In this document: piece by piece, positions 24,637-34,305 of the stretch
Layout of the letters: every line of letters begins with the position of its first letter
How positions within the stretch are numbered: the first letter of the stretch is position 1
Origin: a candidate division WOR-3 bacterium
Lineage (GTDB): Bacteria > Hydrothermota > Hydrothermia > UBA1063
Direction of reading: 5' to 3'
Assembly (NCBI GenBank): GCA_039803545.1
Contig: JBDRYS010000001.1
Coordinates: forward strand, 962,688-1,026,687
Length of the DNA stretch: 64,000 nucleotides
Translations under genes and position numbers: made by a program
The notes under the pieces: model-generated
What the model saw: the letters and a program-made list of their open reading frames with translations, nothing else
The model's database searches: none
What the model was told of the DNA's origin: nothing

Positions 24637-25957
24637 AACTTCTGATTTATTAAAAACAGTAAATACCTTAGCCAGTGTCCTTGAGGAATCCACAGATCTA
24701 AATGAAATCCTCTTTGCGACCCTTACCGCCATAACATCAGGAGAAAGTTTTGGCTTTAACAGAGCCTTCGTAATGCTATTTGAAAACGGTGTGCTTAGGC
24801 CTGTCTTCGCTTTGGGTCCAAAGGACAGGGAAGATGCAGAACGAATCTGGCAAGAACTGGCACAGAAAAACTTAACTCTCGATGACCTGATACGTGGATA
24901 CTCCGTTCAAAAGTTTCAGAAGGAATGGGAAAAATTGAAACCAATTTTTGAAAATATTACCATAACAAGAGAAGAACTCATAAGAGAGAACTCTGAAATT
25001 GAGCGGGCTTTAACGGAGAGAAAGGCGCGGGTCTTTCGCCTTGATAATCCCGATCTCCTTGAATACAGGAAATTTAAAGACCTTGGAGCCAAGGAGTTCG
25101 CCGTTGCCCCAATAGTTACTTTAAAGAAGGAACTGGGGGTGATAGTAGCCGACAACTTTTTAACAGAAACCCCTATAAATAGAAGTAAACTTATGGCATT
25201 AGAAACCTTCGTCGCACAAGCCTCAATGGCCATATCAAGAGCTCTCCTCTTCAAACAACTGGAAGAAAAAGACCGTATGATCCTTGAACTTCAAAGAAAA
25301 GCAATCTACCAGGAGCTTATCTTCCAATTAAGTCACGCGATCAAAAACCCACTCACGGTACTGGGTGGCGTTGCGGCAATTTTGAAGGAAGAAATTGGAC
25401 CAGACCATCCCCTAAGAATTTACGTCGATGCCATTGTGAACAATGTCATCAAAATGGAAAATATTTTGAAGGAAACCATGGAGAGTCTTAAATCTCAGAT
25501 AAATACTAAGAGAGAAAGGACCAATTTAAACGAACTCATTTCTTCTAAACTTAGCGAAATTAGCGGACTCTTCAAGGCCCATAAGATAGAGGTTGAATTT
25601 AAACCCTTACCTGAAGTTCCAGACCTCCTTCTTCCTAAGGGTCAGTTGTCGGAGGTGCTGGAATACATTATTTTTAACGCCGTTGAGGCAATGCCCAACG
25701 GTGGGAAACTTGAAATATGGCTTGAAAGGGAAAAGAATGGCGTTTCAATCTATGTGAGAGACCATGGTGTAGGTATTCCACCCGATGTTCTACCCAGAAT
25801 TTTTGACCCGTTCTTCAGCACTAAGAAAGAGGGATACGGTCTTGGACTCTATAATGCAAAACAAATCCTTCTTGGACTTGGGGGAGATATCGATTGTCAA
25901 TCAGAAGTAGGAAAAGGTACGACTTTCCGCATATTTATTCCAATCCCAGTCCCCTGA
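24629..25957 (+). CDS. soluble GAF-domain sensor histidine kinase
   Basis: A 442-residue kinase with no membrane segment. The N-terminal two fifths (about 1-210) look like a GAF domain ([46 protein letters not shown]). The dimerisation helix has the phospho-acceptor in [16 protein letters not shown] (about residue 235), and the ATPase domain shows [10 protein letters not shown] (N box), DHGVGIPP (G1), FDPFFSTKK (F box) and [10 protein letters not shown] (G2). The signal is presumably a small cytoplasmic molecule. No response regulator gene adjoins; it overlaps the Nudix gene. Its partner must be encoded elsewhere. Confidence 0.88.
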   Translation: MLETSDLLKTVNTLASVLEESTDLNEILFATLTAITSGESFGFNRAFVMLFENGVLRPVFALGPKDREDAERIWQELAQKNLTLDDLIRGYSVQKFQKEWEKLKPIFENITITREELIRENSEIERALTERKARVFRLDNPDLLEYRKFKDLGAKEFAVAPIVTLKKELGVIVADNFLTETPINRSKLMALETFVAQASMAISRALLFKQLEEKDRMILELQRKAIYQELIFQLSHAIKNPLTVLGGVAAILKEEIGPDHPLRIYVDAIVNNVIKMENILKETMESLKSQINTKRERTNLNELISSKLSEISGLFKAHKIEVEFKPLPEVPDLLLPKGQLSEVLEYIIFNAVEAMPNGGKLEIWLEREKNGVSIYVRDHGVGIPPDVLPRIFDPFFSTKKEGYGLGLYNAKQILLGLGGDIDCQSEVGKGTTFRIFIPIPVP

Positions 25958-26007
25958 TTTTATTGAGCGGGGCGTAAATATTATAATTTAGCCAAGAGGG
26001 AGGAGTA

Positions 26008-27663
26008 ATGAGGAGAATAATTGAATGTGTTCCAAATTTTTCCGAAGGACGGGACCCATCGGTGATAAATGCCATTGCGAAAGAGATTGAAAGTGTTGCT
26101 GGAGTTAAATTGCTGGACATCGATCAGGGGTACGCTGCAAATAGAACAGTCTTTACCTTCGCAGGAGAACCAGAAGCAGTCAAATTAGCAGCGATGAAAG
26201 CAATTAAAAAGGCTACTGAACTTATAGATATGACAAAGCATAAGGGAGAACATCCAAGGATCGGTGCTTGCGATGTGGTGCCCTTCGTACCCATAAGCGG
26301 CGTATCAATGGAAGAGTGTGTTCAAATTGCCCATGAAGTAGGAAAATGGGTAGCTGAAGAATTGAAGGTGCCCGTTTATATGTATGAAGAAGCGGCAACC
26401 AGACCCGAAAGAAAAAGCTTGCCAAACATAAGAAAAGGTGAATACGAAGGACTCCCTGAAAAATTAAAAGACCCCGAGTGGTACCCAGATTACGGAAAAC
26501 CAGAATTTAATCCAAAATCAGGCGCTTATGTTATAGGCGCAAGAGAATTCCTCATAGCATACAACGTCAATTTAAACACAAAAGATAAAAGACTTGCCAA
26601 TAATATTGCAAAACGAATCAGAGAAACGGGATACACCATTAAAGACGAGAACGGCGAGACAAAACAGATCCCAGGACTTTTACCTTACGTTAGGGCTATT
26701 GGGTGGTACATTGATGAGTATGGAATTGCACAGATTTCTATAAATTTGACAAATTATAAAAAGACTCCCCTCTGGAAAGTATTTGAAACCTGCGCGGAGG
26801 AAGCCCAGAAGGAGGGTCTCCGGGTCACGGGAAGTGAAATAGTAGGCCTTGTTCCAAAAGATGCCCTATTAGAAGTAGGTAGATACTATTTAAAAAAGCA
26901 GGGTAAAAATACTGGAATCCCTGAAAAGGAAATTATCCATATTGCGATAAAATCGCTCGGACTCAACGATGTTGCAAAATTTGAGCCTGAGAAAAAGATC
27001 ATTGAATATCTCCTTGAAAATCCAGAGGAATCTAAACTCCAGAATATGACTCTTCGTGAATTCGCCGATGAACTCTCCACCGATTCTCCAGCCCCTGGAG
27101 GTGGTAGCGTTTCTGCTTTATCCGGTGCCCTTTCCGCAGCCCTTACCTCAATGGTCGCAAATCTTACCCACGGAAAAAAGGGCTATGAGGAAGTAAAAGA
27201 TTTAATGGAAGAAGTGTCCAACAAAGCTCAGACATTAAAGGATACACTAATTAGAATCATCGATGAAGATACCCAGGCCTTCAATAGAGTAATGTCCGCC
27301 TTTTCTTTACCTAAAAAGACTGAGGAAGAAATAAAAATAAGGGACGAGGCCATTGAAAAGGCAAGTCAGGAAGCTTCTTTAGTACCTCTAAAAGTGATGG
27401 AACTTAGCGAAAAGCTCGTTGAGATCGCAAAGAAAATCGCAGAAAAGGGAAATAAGAATGCACTGAGCGATGCTGGATGTGCGCTGATTCAGGCAAGAAG
27501 CGCCTGTGAGGGGGCATACCTCAACGTCATGATAAACCTGAAAAGCCTTAAGGACGAAAACTTTAAAAAGGAAGTCTCAAGGAAGGCCGAAAGCATACTG
27601 ATGAGTGTAAGGAAAGAGGTTGAAGAGAATCTAAAAAAGATTGAGGAAACTCTGAAGAGTTAA
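26008..27663 (+). CDS. glutamate formimidoyltransferase / formimidoyltetrahydrofolate cyclodeaminase fusion
   Basis: Two enzymes are fused in 551 residues, as in animal FTCD. Residues 1-180 and about 180-330 are the N- and C-subdomains of formimidoyltransferase (ECVPNFSEGRD at the start; HPRIGACDVVPFVPI near 80; GLLPYVRAIGWYIDEYGIAQISINLTNY near 220). From about 350 comes the cyclodeaminase (STDSPAPGGGSVSALSGALSAAL, then a helical bundle). Together they move the formimino group of formiminoglutamate to tetrahydrofolate and release ammonia, giving methenyl-THF. It has a GGGAGGAG site. hutH lies 24 kb away; hutU and hutI are not in the window. Confidence 0.95.
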   Translation: MRRIIECVPNFSEGRDPSVINAIAKEIESVAGVKLLDIDQGYAANRTVFTFAGEPEAVKLAAMKAIKKATELIDMTKHKGEHPRIGACDVVPFVPISGVSMEECVQIAHEVGKWVAEELKVPVYMYEEAATRPERKSLPNIRKGEYEGLPEKLKDPEWYPDYGKPEFNPKSGAYVIGAREFLIAYNVNLNTKDKRLANNIAKRIRETGYTIKDENGETKQIPGLLPYVRAIGWYIDEYGIAQISINLTNYKKTPLWKVFETCAEEAQKEGLRVTGSEIVGLVPKDALLEVGRYYLKKQGKNTGIPEKEIIHIAIKSLGLNDVAKFEPEKKIIEYLLENPEESKLQNMTLREFADELSTDSPAPGGGSVSALSGALSAALTSMVANLTHGKKGYEEVKDLMEEVSNKAQTLKDTLIRIIDEDTQAFNRVMSAFSLPKKTEEEIKIRDEAIEKASQEASLVPLKVMELSEKLVEIAKKIAEKGNKNALSDAGCALIQARSACEGAYLNVMINLKSLKDENFKKEVSRKAESILMSVRKEVEENLKKIEETLKS

Positions 27664-27742
27664 TAGCGCAAAAAATTTCACATCTTTTCCAGTTTCTGGC
27701 AAGATTTCCGACTTCCTTATGTGGAATGTAGAATTTTATCCG

Positions 27743-28408
27743 ATGAAAATAAAAGAGCTCCCAGAAGAAGCAAGACCAAGAGAGAAACTAATGTTATTCG
27801 GCCCCTCCTCGCTCAAAAACTATGAGCTCCTTGCCTGTGTCTTAGGAAAAGGGACTGTAAAAGAAGATGTTATCACGCTTTCTAAAAGGATTATAGAGCA
27901 ATACGGAAACAGTCTGTTTTTACAAAATTTTAAAGTTAAAGACTTCCAGGAGTTATTCGAAATAGGGTTTGTTCAAGCATGCCAGATCACCGCTATGGTT
28001 GAACTCTCGAGGCGACTTTTTAAGGAAAAATCGACAAACCAGTTTTTAAAGCCTCAGGATGTGTTTGAATACTGTAAGAACATGCAATTTTTGAAAAAGG
28101 AGCACTTAAGAGGGCTGTTTTTAGACGTGAAAAATAAGCTTTTGAGAGATGAGATAATCTCGGTCGGTACTGTGGATAGAACTCTCTCCCACCCTCGGGA
28201 GATTTTCCGTCCCGCCATAGAGGTTTCCGCCGTTTCCTTTATTCTCGTTCATAACCATCCGTCCGGCGATCCCACCCCCTCAGTGGAGGACATTGAATTT
28301 ACAAAGAAAATTAAACAGGTTTCCGAAATCATGGAAATTGATTTCCTCGATCATATCATCATCGGTGACAACATCTTCGTGAGTTTAAAGGAGCTACTCA
28401 AGCTCTAA
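27743..28408 (+). CDS. RadC-like JAB/MPN domain protein
   Basis: The C-terminal half carries the RadC-type MPN core: HLRGLFLDVKNKLLRDEIISVGTV..HPREIFRPAI and the metal-site motif HNHPSGDPTPSVEDIEF (HxHP-x7-S-x2-D). The N-terminal half has the helix-hairpin-helix-like UPF0758 region (PREKLMLFGPSSLKNYELLACVLG). The family is named after DNA repair but its role is not settled. The ATG at 27743 (MKIKELPEEARP) is preferred to 27719 because it matches the family start; TAGAAT ends eight bases before it and there is no Shine-Dalgarno sequence. Confidence 0.87.
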   Translation: MKIKELPEEARPREKLMLFGPSSLKNYELLACVLGKGTVKEDVITLSKRIIEQYGNSLFLQNFKVKDFQELFEIGFVQACQITAMVELSRRLFKEKSTNQFLKPQDVFEYCKNMQFLKKEHLRGLFLDVKNKLLRDEIISVGTVDRTLSHPREIFRPAIEVSAVSFILVHNHPSGDPTPSVEDIEFTKKIKQVSEIMEIDFLDHIIIGDNIFVSLKELLKL

Positions 28409-28412
28409 AACT

Positions 28413-28441
28413 TTGTAAATTCAGACCTTAGATTTTAAAAT
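28413..28441 (+). promoter_or_regulatory. leaderless promoter of the HIT-ribBA-ribH-trmI operon
   Basis: TTGTAA (28413-28418), 17 bases, TAAAAT (28436-28441), six bases, ATG at 28448. No ribosome-binding site and no room for an FMN riboswitch between radC and this operon. Confidence 0.68.
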
Positions 28442-28447
28442 TTCCCT

Positions 28448-28915
28448 ATGAAAAGATTGTGGGCGCCCTGGCGCATGGAATACATAAGAGTTGCAAATAA
28501 AACAAAGGGCTGCATTTTTTGCGAAAGAAATCAATTTGTTTTAAAAGAAACTCCTCATGCCTTTGCTATGTTGAATCTCTTCCCTTACAATCCAGGCCAC
28601 TTTATGGTGGCCCCCAAAAGGCACATCAAAGATACAACGGAGCTAACCCTCGACGAAATTAAAGAGATCTTTGAACTGATAAACCTTGGAATTGAGGCAC
28701 TGAAGAAAGAGGCAAGCCCCGATGGCTTCAACATTGGAGCAAACATCGGGAAAGTGGCCGGTGCAGGATTTGAAGGGCATCTTCACTTTCACATAGTCCC
28801 AAGATGGAACGGCGATACCAACTTTATGCCCGTAATAGGAGAAGTTAGGGTCGTTCCTGAAGGGATAGAAAAAACCTATGAAAAACTCAAAAAATACTTT
28901 GAAAGCGAGGAATAA
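28448..28915 (+). CDS. HIT-family nucleotide hydrolase/phosphorylase
   Basis: A 155-residue histidine-triad protein. GCIFCERN near residue 20 supplies a CxxC, and [20 protein letters not shown] (about 111-130) is the HxHxH catalytic triad followed by the segment typical of Ap4A phosphorylase-type HIT proteins ([13 protein letters not shown] at the N-terminus is also typical). It likely splits Ap4A or related dinucleotides. It leads the riboflavin operon, two bases before ribBA. Confidence 0.9.
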   Translation: MKRLWAPWRMEYIRVANKTKGCIFCERNQFVLKETPHAFAMLNLFPYNPGHFMVAPKRHIKDTTELTLDEIKEIFELINLGIEALKKEASPDGFNIGANIGKVAGAGFEGHLHFHIVPRWNGDTNFMPVIGEVRVVPEGIEKTYEKLKKYFESEE

Positions 28916-28917
28916 AC

Positions 28918-30138
28918 ATGCCTTTTGCCACCGTTGAAGAAGCCATTGAAGATATCAGGCAAGGTAAAATTGTAATCGTCGTTGACGATGAAGATAGAGA
29001 AAATGAGGGCGATTTTGTCGTAGCAGCGGAAAGAGTCACTCCCGAACATATCAATTTTATGACAAAGGAAGGGAGGGGACTCGTTTGCTTGGCATTACCG
29101 GAAGACAGATTCCACGAGCTGGAATTGGACCTGCCCATTTCAAACACCTCAAAACATGGAACCAACTTCGGAATCCCAATAGATGCCAAGGAAGGTACTA
29201 CGACGGGAACCTCTGCCTTTGACAGAGCTTTAACCATCAGATTTGCCATTGATAAAACTAAAAAGGCGGATGATTTTGCAAAACCCGGACACGTTTATAC
29301 CCTAATGGCTAAAAATGGCGGAGTTTTAAGAAGGGCTGGGCACACTGAGGCCTCCGTTGATCTGGCAAGGTTAGCAGGTCTTTACCCTGCCGGAGTAATT
29401 TGCGAGATTATGGATGAAGACGGCAGTATGATGAGGTTGCCTAAACTGGAAAAACTGGCAGAGAAATATAACCTGAAGATTATAACGGTAAAGGATATCA
29501 TTGCCTACAGGATGAGGCACGAAAAATTGGTAGAAAAAATCGCAGATGCCAATTTACCAACCAAGTGGGGACAATTCCGCATCGTAGGATATAAAGACAA
29601 ATTGACGGGGGAAGTCCATGTTGCCCTTGTTAAGGGAAACATTAAGGAAAAAGACAGTGTATTAGTTAGGGTTCACTCAGAGTGCTTGACGGGTGACGTT
29701 TTTGGATCTTATCGATGCGATTGCGGCGATCAGCTACACAAAGCAATGGAAATGATAAACAATGAAGGCACCGGTGTTCTCCTTTATATGAGACAGGAAG
29801 GCAGAGGAATAGGCCTTGAGAACAAACTAAAAGCCTACCAGCTTCAAGATCAGGGTTACGACACCGTTGAAGCAAACGAAAAACTTGGTTTCCCCGCAGA
29901 TTTAAGAGATTACGGCATAGGGGCGCAGATCCTTGTAGACCTTGGCCTTAAAAACATCAGATTAATGACCAACAACCCTAAAAAAATCGTAGGGCTTGAA
30001 GGCTTTGGCTTAAAGGTTGTTGAGAGAGTTCCAATCGTTATAAAGCCAAGGCCTGAAAACCTGAGATATCTTATGGTAAAAAAAGAAAAGTTAGGGCACC
30101 TCTTCAATGAAGAGGATTTTGAAATAACAGGAGAGTAA
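28918..30138 (+). CDS. ribBA: bifunctional 3,4-dihydroxy-2-butanone-4-phosphate synthase / GTP cyclohydrolase II
   Basis: The protein makes both riboflavin precursors. Residues 1-200 are the RibB domain ([17 protein letters not shown] near 22-38; [25 protein letters not shown]). Residues about 205-400 are the RibA domain with the zinc site C-x10-C-x-C in [19 protein letters not shown], and [30 protein letters not shown]. Length 406 is normal. It is followed by ribH three bases later. ribD and riboflavin synthase (ribE) are not in the window. Confidence 0.97.
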   Translation: MPFATVEEAIEDIRQGKIVIVVDDEDRENEGDFVVAAERVTPEHINFMTKEGRGLVCLALPEDRFHELELDLPISNTSKHGTNFGIPIDAKEGTTTGTSAFDRALTIRFAIDKTKKADDFAKPGHVYTLMAKNGGVLRRAGHTEASVDLARLAGLYPAGVICEIMDEDGSMMRLPKLEKLAEKYNLKIITVKDIIAYRMRHEKLVEKIADANLPTKWGQFRIVGYKDKLTGEVHVALVKGNIKEKDSVLVRVHSECLTGDVFGSYRCDCGDQLHKAMEMINNEGTGVLLYMRQEGRGIGLENKLKAYQLQDQGYDTVEANEKLGFPADLRDYGIGAQILVDLGLKNIRLMTNNPKKIVGLEGFGLKVVERVPIVIKPRPENLRYLMVKKEKLGHLFNEEDFEITGE

Positions 30139-30140
30139 AA

Positions 30141-30605
30141 ATGGAATACATTGGTGAAATTTCGGGAAAGGGAAAAAAAGTGGCCATAGTGGTCTCAAGA
30201 TTCAACGAATTTGTGACGGAAAGGCTTGTAAAAGAGGCCGTTGAAGAACTGATTCAGAACGGAGTAGAAAAGAACGACATCGACGTTTACAAAGTACCGG
30301 GGTCCTTCGAAATCACCGTTGTAATAAAGAGATTGCTGGAAAAGAAAAAATATCACGGTATATTAGCCCTCGGTGCGGTCATAAGAGGCGACACACCCCA
30401 CTTTGAGTACGTGGCCGGCGAAGTTACAAGGGGAATTGGAAGATTAACCCTCGACTATGGAATCCCCATTGCCTTTGGAATCATTACAGCCGACACTATG
30501 GATGACGCCATTGAGAGGGCAGGAGGAAAGAAAGGTAACAAAGGAAGGGATTCGGCAAGGGCGCTTCTCGAAATCCTTGGTCTCTTAGAAAAAGCCCAGC
30601 TTTAA
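30141..30605 (+). CDS. ribH: 6,7-dimethyl-8-ribityllumazine synthase
   Basis: The penultimate enzyme of riboflavin synthesis, joining the ribityl pyrimidine with dihydroxybutanone phosphate; it usually forms 60-subunit capsids. The 154 residues show SRFNEFVTERLV (21-32), VPGSFEI (55-61), ALGAVIRGDTPHFEYVAGEVTRGI with the catalytic His (79-102), and IPIAFGIITADTMDDAIERAG. GGAGAG precedes the ATG. It overlaps the start of trmI by one base. Confidence 0.97.
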   Translation: MEYIGEISGKGKKVAIVVSRFNEFVTERLVKEAVEELIQNGVEKNDIDVYKVPGSFEITVVIKRLLEKKKYHGILALGAVIRGDTPHFEYVAGEVTRGIGRLTLDYGIPIAFGIITADTMDDAIERAGGKKGNKGRDSARALLEILGLLEKAQL

Positions 30606-31366
30606 TGATAAAAGAAGGGGATTTTGTTATTCTCCACGGTGGGCGGAAGGCCCACTATTTTCTTCAATACAAACCAGGCCTAAAATTTTCCTCCCACCTC
30701 GGAGAAATTATTCTAAAAGAGGGACTTAAATACGGGGATGTCATTGAGTCCCATACAGGTCATAAATTTCTGGTATTGAAACCCTCCACCTCCGACCTGA
30801 TTTTAAACATTAAGAGAAAAACCACGATTATGTATCCCAAGGATATCGGTTATCTAATCCTTGAAACAGGGCTGAGAGAGGGTTCCATCGTGGCTGAAGT
30901 GGGTTCTGGTTCTGGCGGACTAACGGTGGTTCTTGCCAGCATAGTCGGCGACAGGGGCAGGGTATACTCCTTCGAAAGGCGGGAGGAGTTCCACAAACTG
31001 GCAAAGGAAAACATTGAAAAATACGGACTCTCCGAAAGGGTGACCTTTTTCCTTAGAGATGTAGCAAAAGAGGGTTTCGGAGTAACCGAAGTAGATATCA
31101 TTTTCGTAGATGTCCCTGAACCATGGGAAATTGTTAGGTGGGCTAAGGAATCTTTAAAAGGAGGTGGATTCTGGGCTTCCCTCTCACCAAACCTTGAACA
31201 GGTTCAAAAAACGGTATTCGAACTTTCAAATCACAATTTTGCCCTGATAAAGACCGTTGAAATTCTTGAAAGGGAGATTCTTGTGAGAGAAGTGGGCACA
31301 AGGCCAAAAGAGATTATGATCTCCCACACCGGCTACCTAACCGTCGCAAGAAAGGTAAATCTTTAA
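30605..31366 (+). CDS. trmI: tRNA (adenine-58-N1)-methyltransferase
   Basis: A class I SAM methyltransferase that makes m1A58 in the tRNA T-loop, common in thermophiles. The N-terminal barrel-like domain (about 1-75) is followed by the SAM motif EVGSGSGGLTVVLASIVGDRGRVYSFERREEF (about 98-129), RDVAKEGFGVTEVDIIFVDVPEPWE with the DVPEPW catalytic motif (about 153-178), and a C-terminal domain with EVGTRPKEIMISHTGYLTVARK. Length 253 matches bacterial TrmI. It ends the HIT-rib operon. Confidence 0.93.
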   Translation: MIKEGDFVILHGGRKAHYFLQYKPGLKFSSHLGEIILKEGLKYGDVIESHTGHKFLVLKPSTSDLILNIKRKTTIMYPKDIGYLILETGLREGSIVAEVGSGSGGLTVVLASIVGDRGRVYSFERREEFHKLAKENIEKYGLSERVTFFLRDVAKEGFGVTEVDIIFVDVPEPWEIVRWAKESLKGGGFWASLSPNLEQVQKTVFELSNHNFALIKTVEILEREILVREVGTRPKEIMISHTGYLTVARKVNL

Positions 31367-31466
31367 CCCCGCCCTTCAAGGAAAAATTTATGTAAACACA
31401 AAGTAAAGCCAATTAGTCCTTACTCTGCTGATTCAAATTCACAAGCTCACCTAACATAATTACCTT

Positions 31467-32765
31467 TTAAAATTCCGTCTTAGAAGTGAAATTAAAACCT
31501 TTAACTAAAAGCGCGGGCATATACATAGCAAAACTTGCCTCTTCACCCACAACCCTCTTGCCTTTTCCTATGTCGATGAGACTTGCCAAAACACGAGCTG
31601 GGGACTCGTTGAATCTAAGGTTCTTAACAGGATACTTAATCTCGCCCTTTTCAATATAGAAAAGGCCATCCCTCGTCATACCCGTTATAGTTATACTCTT
31701 TCTGTCAACGTAACGGATGTACCAGAACCTCGTAACCAAGAGCCCTTTCTCCACCTGTTTAACGAGATCATTAACTGATTTTTGAGAGTCTTCGAAAATC
31801 ATCGCAAAGGGCCGACCTGTTGGTTTTTTATTTTGCTTCATAGCCCAATAGCGGTCATAGTAAAGATTCTCCAACACGCCTCTTTTTATCCAGTCTATCC
31901 TTCTAAGTAAAAGACCGTCACTATCAAAGGGAATGGAAGGATTTAAAGGAGACATGGGATCTGAGTACATGTTCACCCTTTCGTCGAAGATCTTCTGACC
32001 AAGTTTACCTGAGAAATAGGTGATTCCCTCATCTGCCCCCCTTGCATCCATCGTCCACAACATAAAAACAAGAAAGTCCGCAACGGCAAGAGGTTCCAGC
32101 ACCACATCGTACTGGCCTGGTTCTAAGTCCCTCGGATTCTGACCTAAAAGGGCCTTCTCCTTTGCAATCTTGTAAATTTCTTGAGGCACAAGATTTTTCA
32201 CATCTTCCTGCTGATCACTTGCATATCCAGAAGAAGTCTCCGTTTGAACGGTGTTTGAAAAACTGGCCATTGTCGTCTCGTAATAAGCCTCAAGGCCATT
32301 GGAATTAAAAACCCCATATTGGTAGAGACCATTGGTAAAGAGCCCTGCCACTTTTAGATTATTCCTTTTTGCATCCTCAAAGATCTCTTTTAAAATCTCC
32401 GCCTTGCTCTTCGGAGAGAGTTCTTCTGTCTCTTTAAAGGCTCGGGAGATAAGAGGTATATCCTGTTTTTCTACCGGTGGAACGTACTCGGGGTCCTCTA
32501 CACTACTCTTTGCGATGTCCATAGCCCTTGAGAGAATTTCGCCAACCTTAAGGTCCTCATTTAGGGTTACCTGGACCGCTCCTGTCTTTTTTCCAAGATG
32601 GACCTTAAGGGTCAATTGAGTAATATCCTTTGCCATATTTTGAGTAATTCTTGACTCGCCAAAACGGGTATTATCCTCTTTTAAGCGGTAAAAAAAGACC
32701 TCTGTATGGTCTGCCCTTGAATTTTCAATGATCTTCTTTGCCACATCTCTAAATTTTTCCATCAT
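31467..32765 (-). CDS. pmbA: TldE/PmbA-family protein
   Basis: The 432-residue partner of TldD in the heterodimeric TldD/TldE peptidase; TldE itself lacks the metalloprotease motif. Family features are the N-terminal ADHTEVFFYRLKEDNTRFGESRITQN, and GQYDVVLEPLAVADFLVFML...FDERVNMYSDPMSP in the middle. The closing region has GRPFAMIFEDSQKSVNDLVKQVEKGLLVTRFWYIRYVDRKSITITGMTRDGLFYIEKGEI. ATG overlaps the tldD stop (ATGATG), so the two subunits are made together. In other bacteria the complex degrades or matures small peptides; the target here is unknown. Confidence 0.9.
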   Translation of the reverse strand: MMEKFRDVAKKIIENSRADHTEVFFYRLKEDNTRFGESRITQNMAKDITQLTLKVHLGKKTGAVQVTLNEDLKVGEILSRAMDIAKSSVEDPEYVPPVEKQDIPLISRAFKETEELSPKSKAEILKEIFEDAKRNNLKVAGLFTNGLYQYGVFNSNGLEAYYETTMASFSNTVQTETSSGYASDQQEDVKNLVPQEIYKIAKEKALLGQNPRDLEPGQYDVVLEPLAVADFLVFMLWTMDARGADEGITYFSGKLGQKIFDERVNMYSDPMSPLNPSIPFDSDGLLLRRIDWIKRGVLENLYYDRYWAMKQNKKPTGRPFAMIFEDSQKSVNDLVKQVEKGLLVTRFWYIRYVDRKSITITGMTRDGLFYIEKGEIKYPVKNLRFNESPARVLASLIDIGKGKRVVGEEASFAMYMPALLVKGFNFTSKTEF

Positions 32766-34207
32766 CTTCTACCCCTCCCCACTTTTACATTTCTAAACCT
32801 GGCATAAGGTGCACCGTTGGTCATCTGGGCGCTCTGAGTGGGCTCGCCCTTTCCACAGGTTAGGAACCCCCTTGGTTCCCAGAACCTTTCGTCGGTGACA
32901 CCATCCATGGAATTCCAGAACTGGGGTGTAATAGATTGATAAATTACATTTTTCAAAACTCTGCCTTTTTTACCATCTTTGATTTCGTAGAACATATCAC
33001 CACCAAACTGGAAGTTGAGCCTCATCTGGTCTATGGAAAAACTTCCCCTTCCTTCGATATAGATCCCTTTTTTAACACCCGCTATAAGGTCTTCAGGGGT
33101 TACTGGATCTTTGCCTGGCATGAGACAGAGATTGGGAATTCGGTTTATAGGGAAGGAGGCGAAGCTATCAGCCCTTGCAGAGCCCCTTGATCTCGGAAAG
33201 CCAAGAATCGAGGCAACTTCCCTTGTGGAACTGTAGTCCACTAAGATACCTTCTTTGATTATAAACCATTTCTGGCACTCAACCCCCTCATCGTCATAAC
33301 CTGTTGTGGCAAGACCCCCAGGCAATGTATTATCAGCAATGAAGTTAACAAGGGGAGAGCCGTATCTAAAATTGCCGAGTTTTTCAGGTGTCGCAAAGCT
33401 TCTTCCAGCGTAGTTGGCCTCATAACCCAGCACCCTATCGAGCTCCGTTGGATGGCCAACAGATTCGTGGATCGTTAGAGAAAGGTGCGCAGGGTCAAGA
33501 ACAAGGTCCATTATTCCCTCATCAGGTTCATCGGCGTAGAGTTTCATAACCGCTTCATTTGCAATCCTTTCAGCATTATCCAAAAGTCCAAGGCTTTTAA
33601 TATGTTCATATCCCTTGTTGAGTGGATAATCTTGAAAACTGCGGGATTGGGAATCGTTGTTGCCAACTGCAAAAGCGGTATAGCCCGCATTGGATGTAAA
33701 AATGGTAGTCTCAATTAAAGAACCCTCGGTGGAGGCGAAGACCTGGTCTCTCCTGCGGAATTCCATGTGGGAGAAGGTTTTAACAATGCCTTTAACCTTC
33801 AGCATCCTTTCATTAATCCGGTAAAGAAGGTCAATCTGCTCTTCCAAAGGGACTGAAAATGGGTCAATTTCAATGGGTGTAACGTATTTGTCGATATGTA
33901 CTGGTTCCGGTGCGAGTTTGACCTTGTAATCCCCCCTTACCATGCTGGATGCCTTAGCAATTTCAATAGCCCTTTTAAGGACAGCCTCGATCTCATCCTT
34001 TGTTACCTTTGTAGAAGAAGCAAATCCCCACGCCCCATCGTAGAGTACCCTTATTCCCAATCCGAATCTTTCCTCATCCACAATGGCCTTGGGACTGAGA
34101 TCCTGGAAAAAGAGATCTCGAATGCGATAACGGCCGATTCTTATATCGGCATACTCAATCTTTTCACTTTTCGCTATATCCTGAAAATATTGTGCCAACT
34201 CTTTCAT
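32762..34207 (-). CDS. tldD: TldD-family metallopeptidase
   Basis: The catalytic subunit of TldD/TldE. The zinc motif HExxxH is seen in LTIHESVGHPTELDRVLGYEANYAGRSF, with the downstream region RADSFASFPINRIPNLCLMPGKDP and the C-terminal FLTCGKGEPTQSAQMTNGAPYARFRNVKVG, where the cysteine is a likely additional zinc ligand. ATG at 34207 is chosen because GGAGGG lies just before it, giving 481 residues; the frame extends 43 codons upstream but without family similarity. TATAAA further upstream gives a normal leader. It faces the divergent MFS gene. Confidence 0.92.
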   Translation of the reverse strand: MKELAQYFQDIAKSEKIEYADIRIGRYRIRDLFFQDLSPKAIVDEERFGLGIRVLYDGAWGFASSTKVTKDEIEAVLKRAIEIAKASSMVRGDYKVKLAPEPVHIDKYVTPIEIDPFSVPLEEQIDLLYRINERMLKVKGIVKTFSHMEFRRRDQVFASTEGSLIETTIFTSNAGYTAFAVGNNDSQSRSFQDYPLNKGYEHIKSLGLLDNAERIANEAVMKLYADEPDEGIMDLVLDPAHLSLTIHESVGHPTELDRVLGYEANYAGRSFATPEKLGNFRYGSPLVNFIADNTLPGGLATTGYDDEGVECQKWFIIKEGILVDYSSTREVASILGFPRSRGSARADSFASFPINRIPNLCLMPGKDPVTPEDLIAGVKKGIYIEGRGSFSIDQMRLNFQFGGDMFYEIKDGKKGRVLKNVIYQSITPQFWNSMDGVTDERFWEPRGFLTCGKGEPTQSAQMTNGAPYARFRNVKVGRGRR

Positions 34208-34305
34208 AAACCCTCCTGGACTATTTATATAGTTCACAATGCGAACAATCAAATTTTGGCAGGACACGTTAGAAATACGAACAACTGGATTTATCATATT
34301 GTGCA

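Noticed and set aside
28415-28447. Possible FMN riboswitch before the riboflavin genes
   Set aside because: Only about 40 bases separate radC from the HIT-rib operon and they hold a plain promoter; no RFN-type stem set fits.
30605-31366. TrmI as a possible horizontally acquired archaeal TrmI
   Set aside because: Motifs are shared by bacterial and archaeal forms and it is embedded in a normal operon; the sequence alone does not support transfer.
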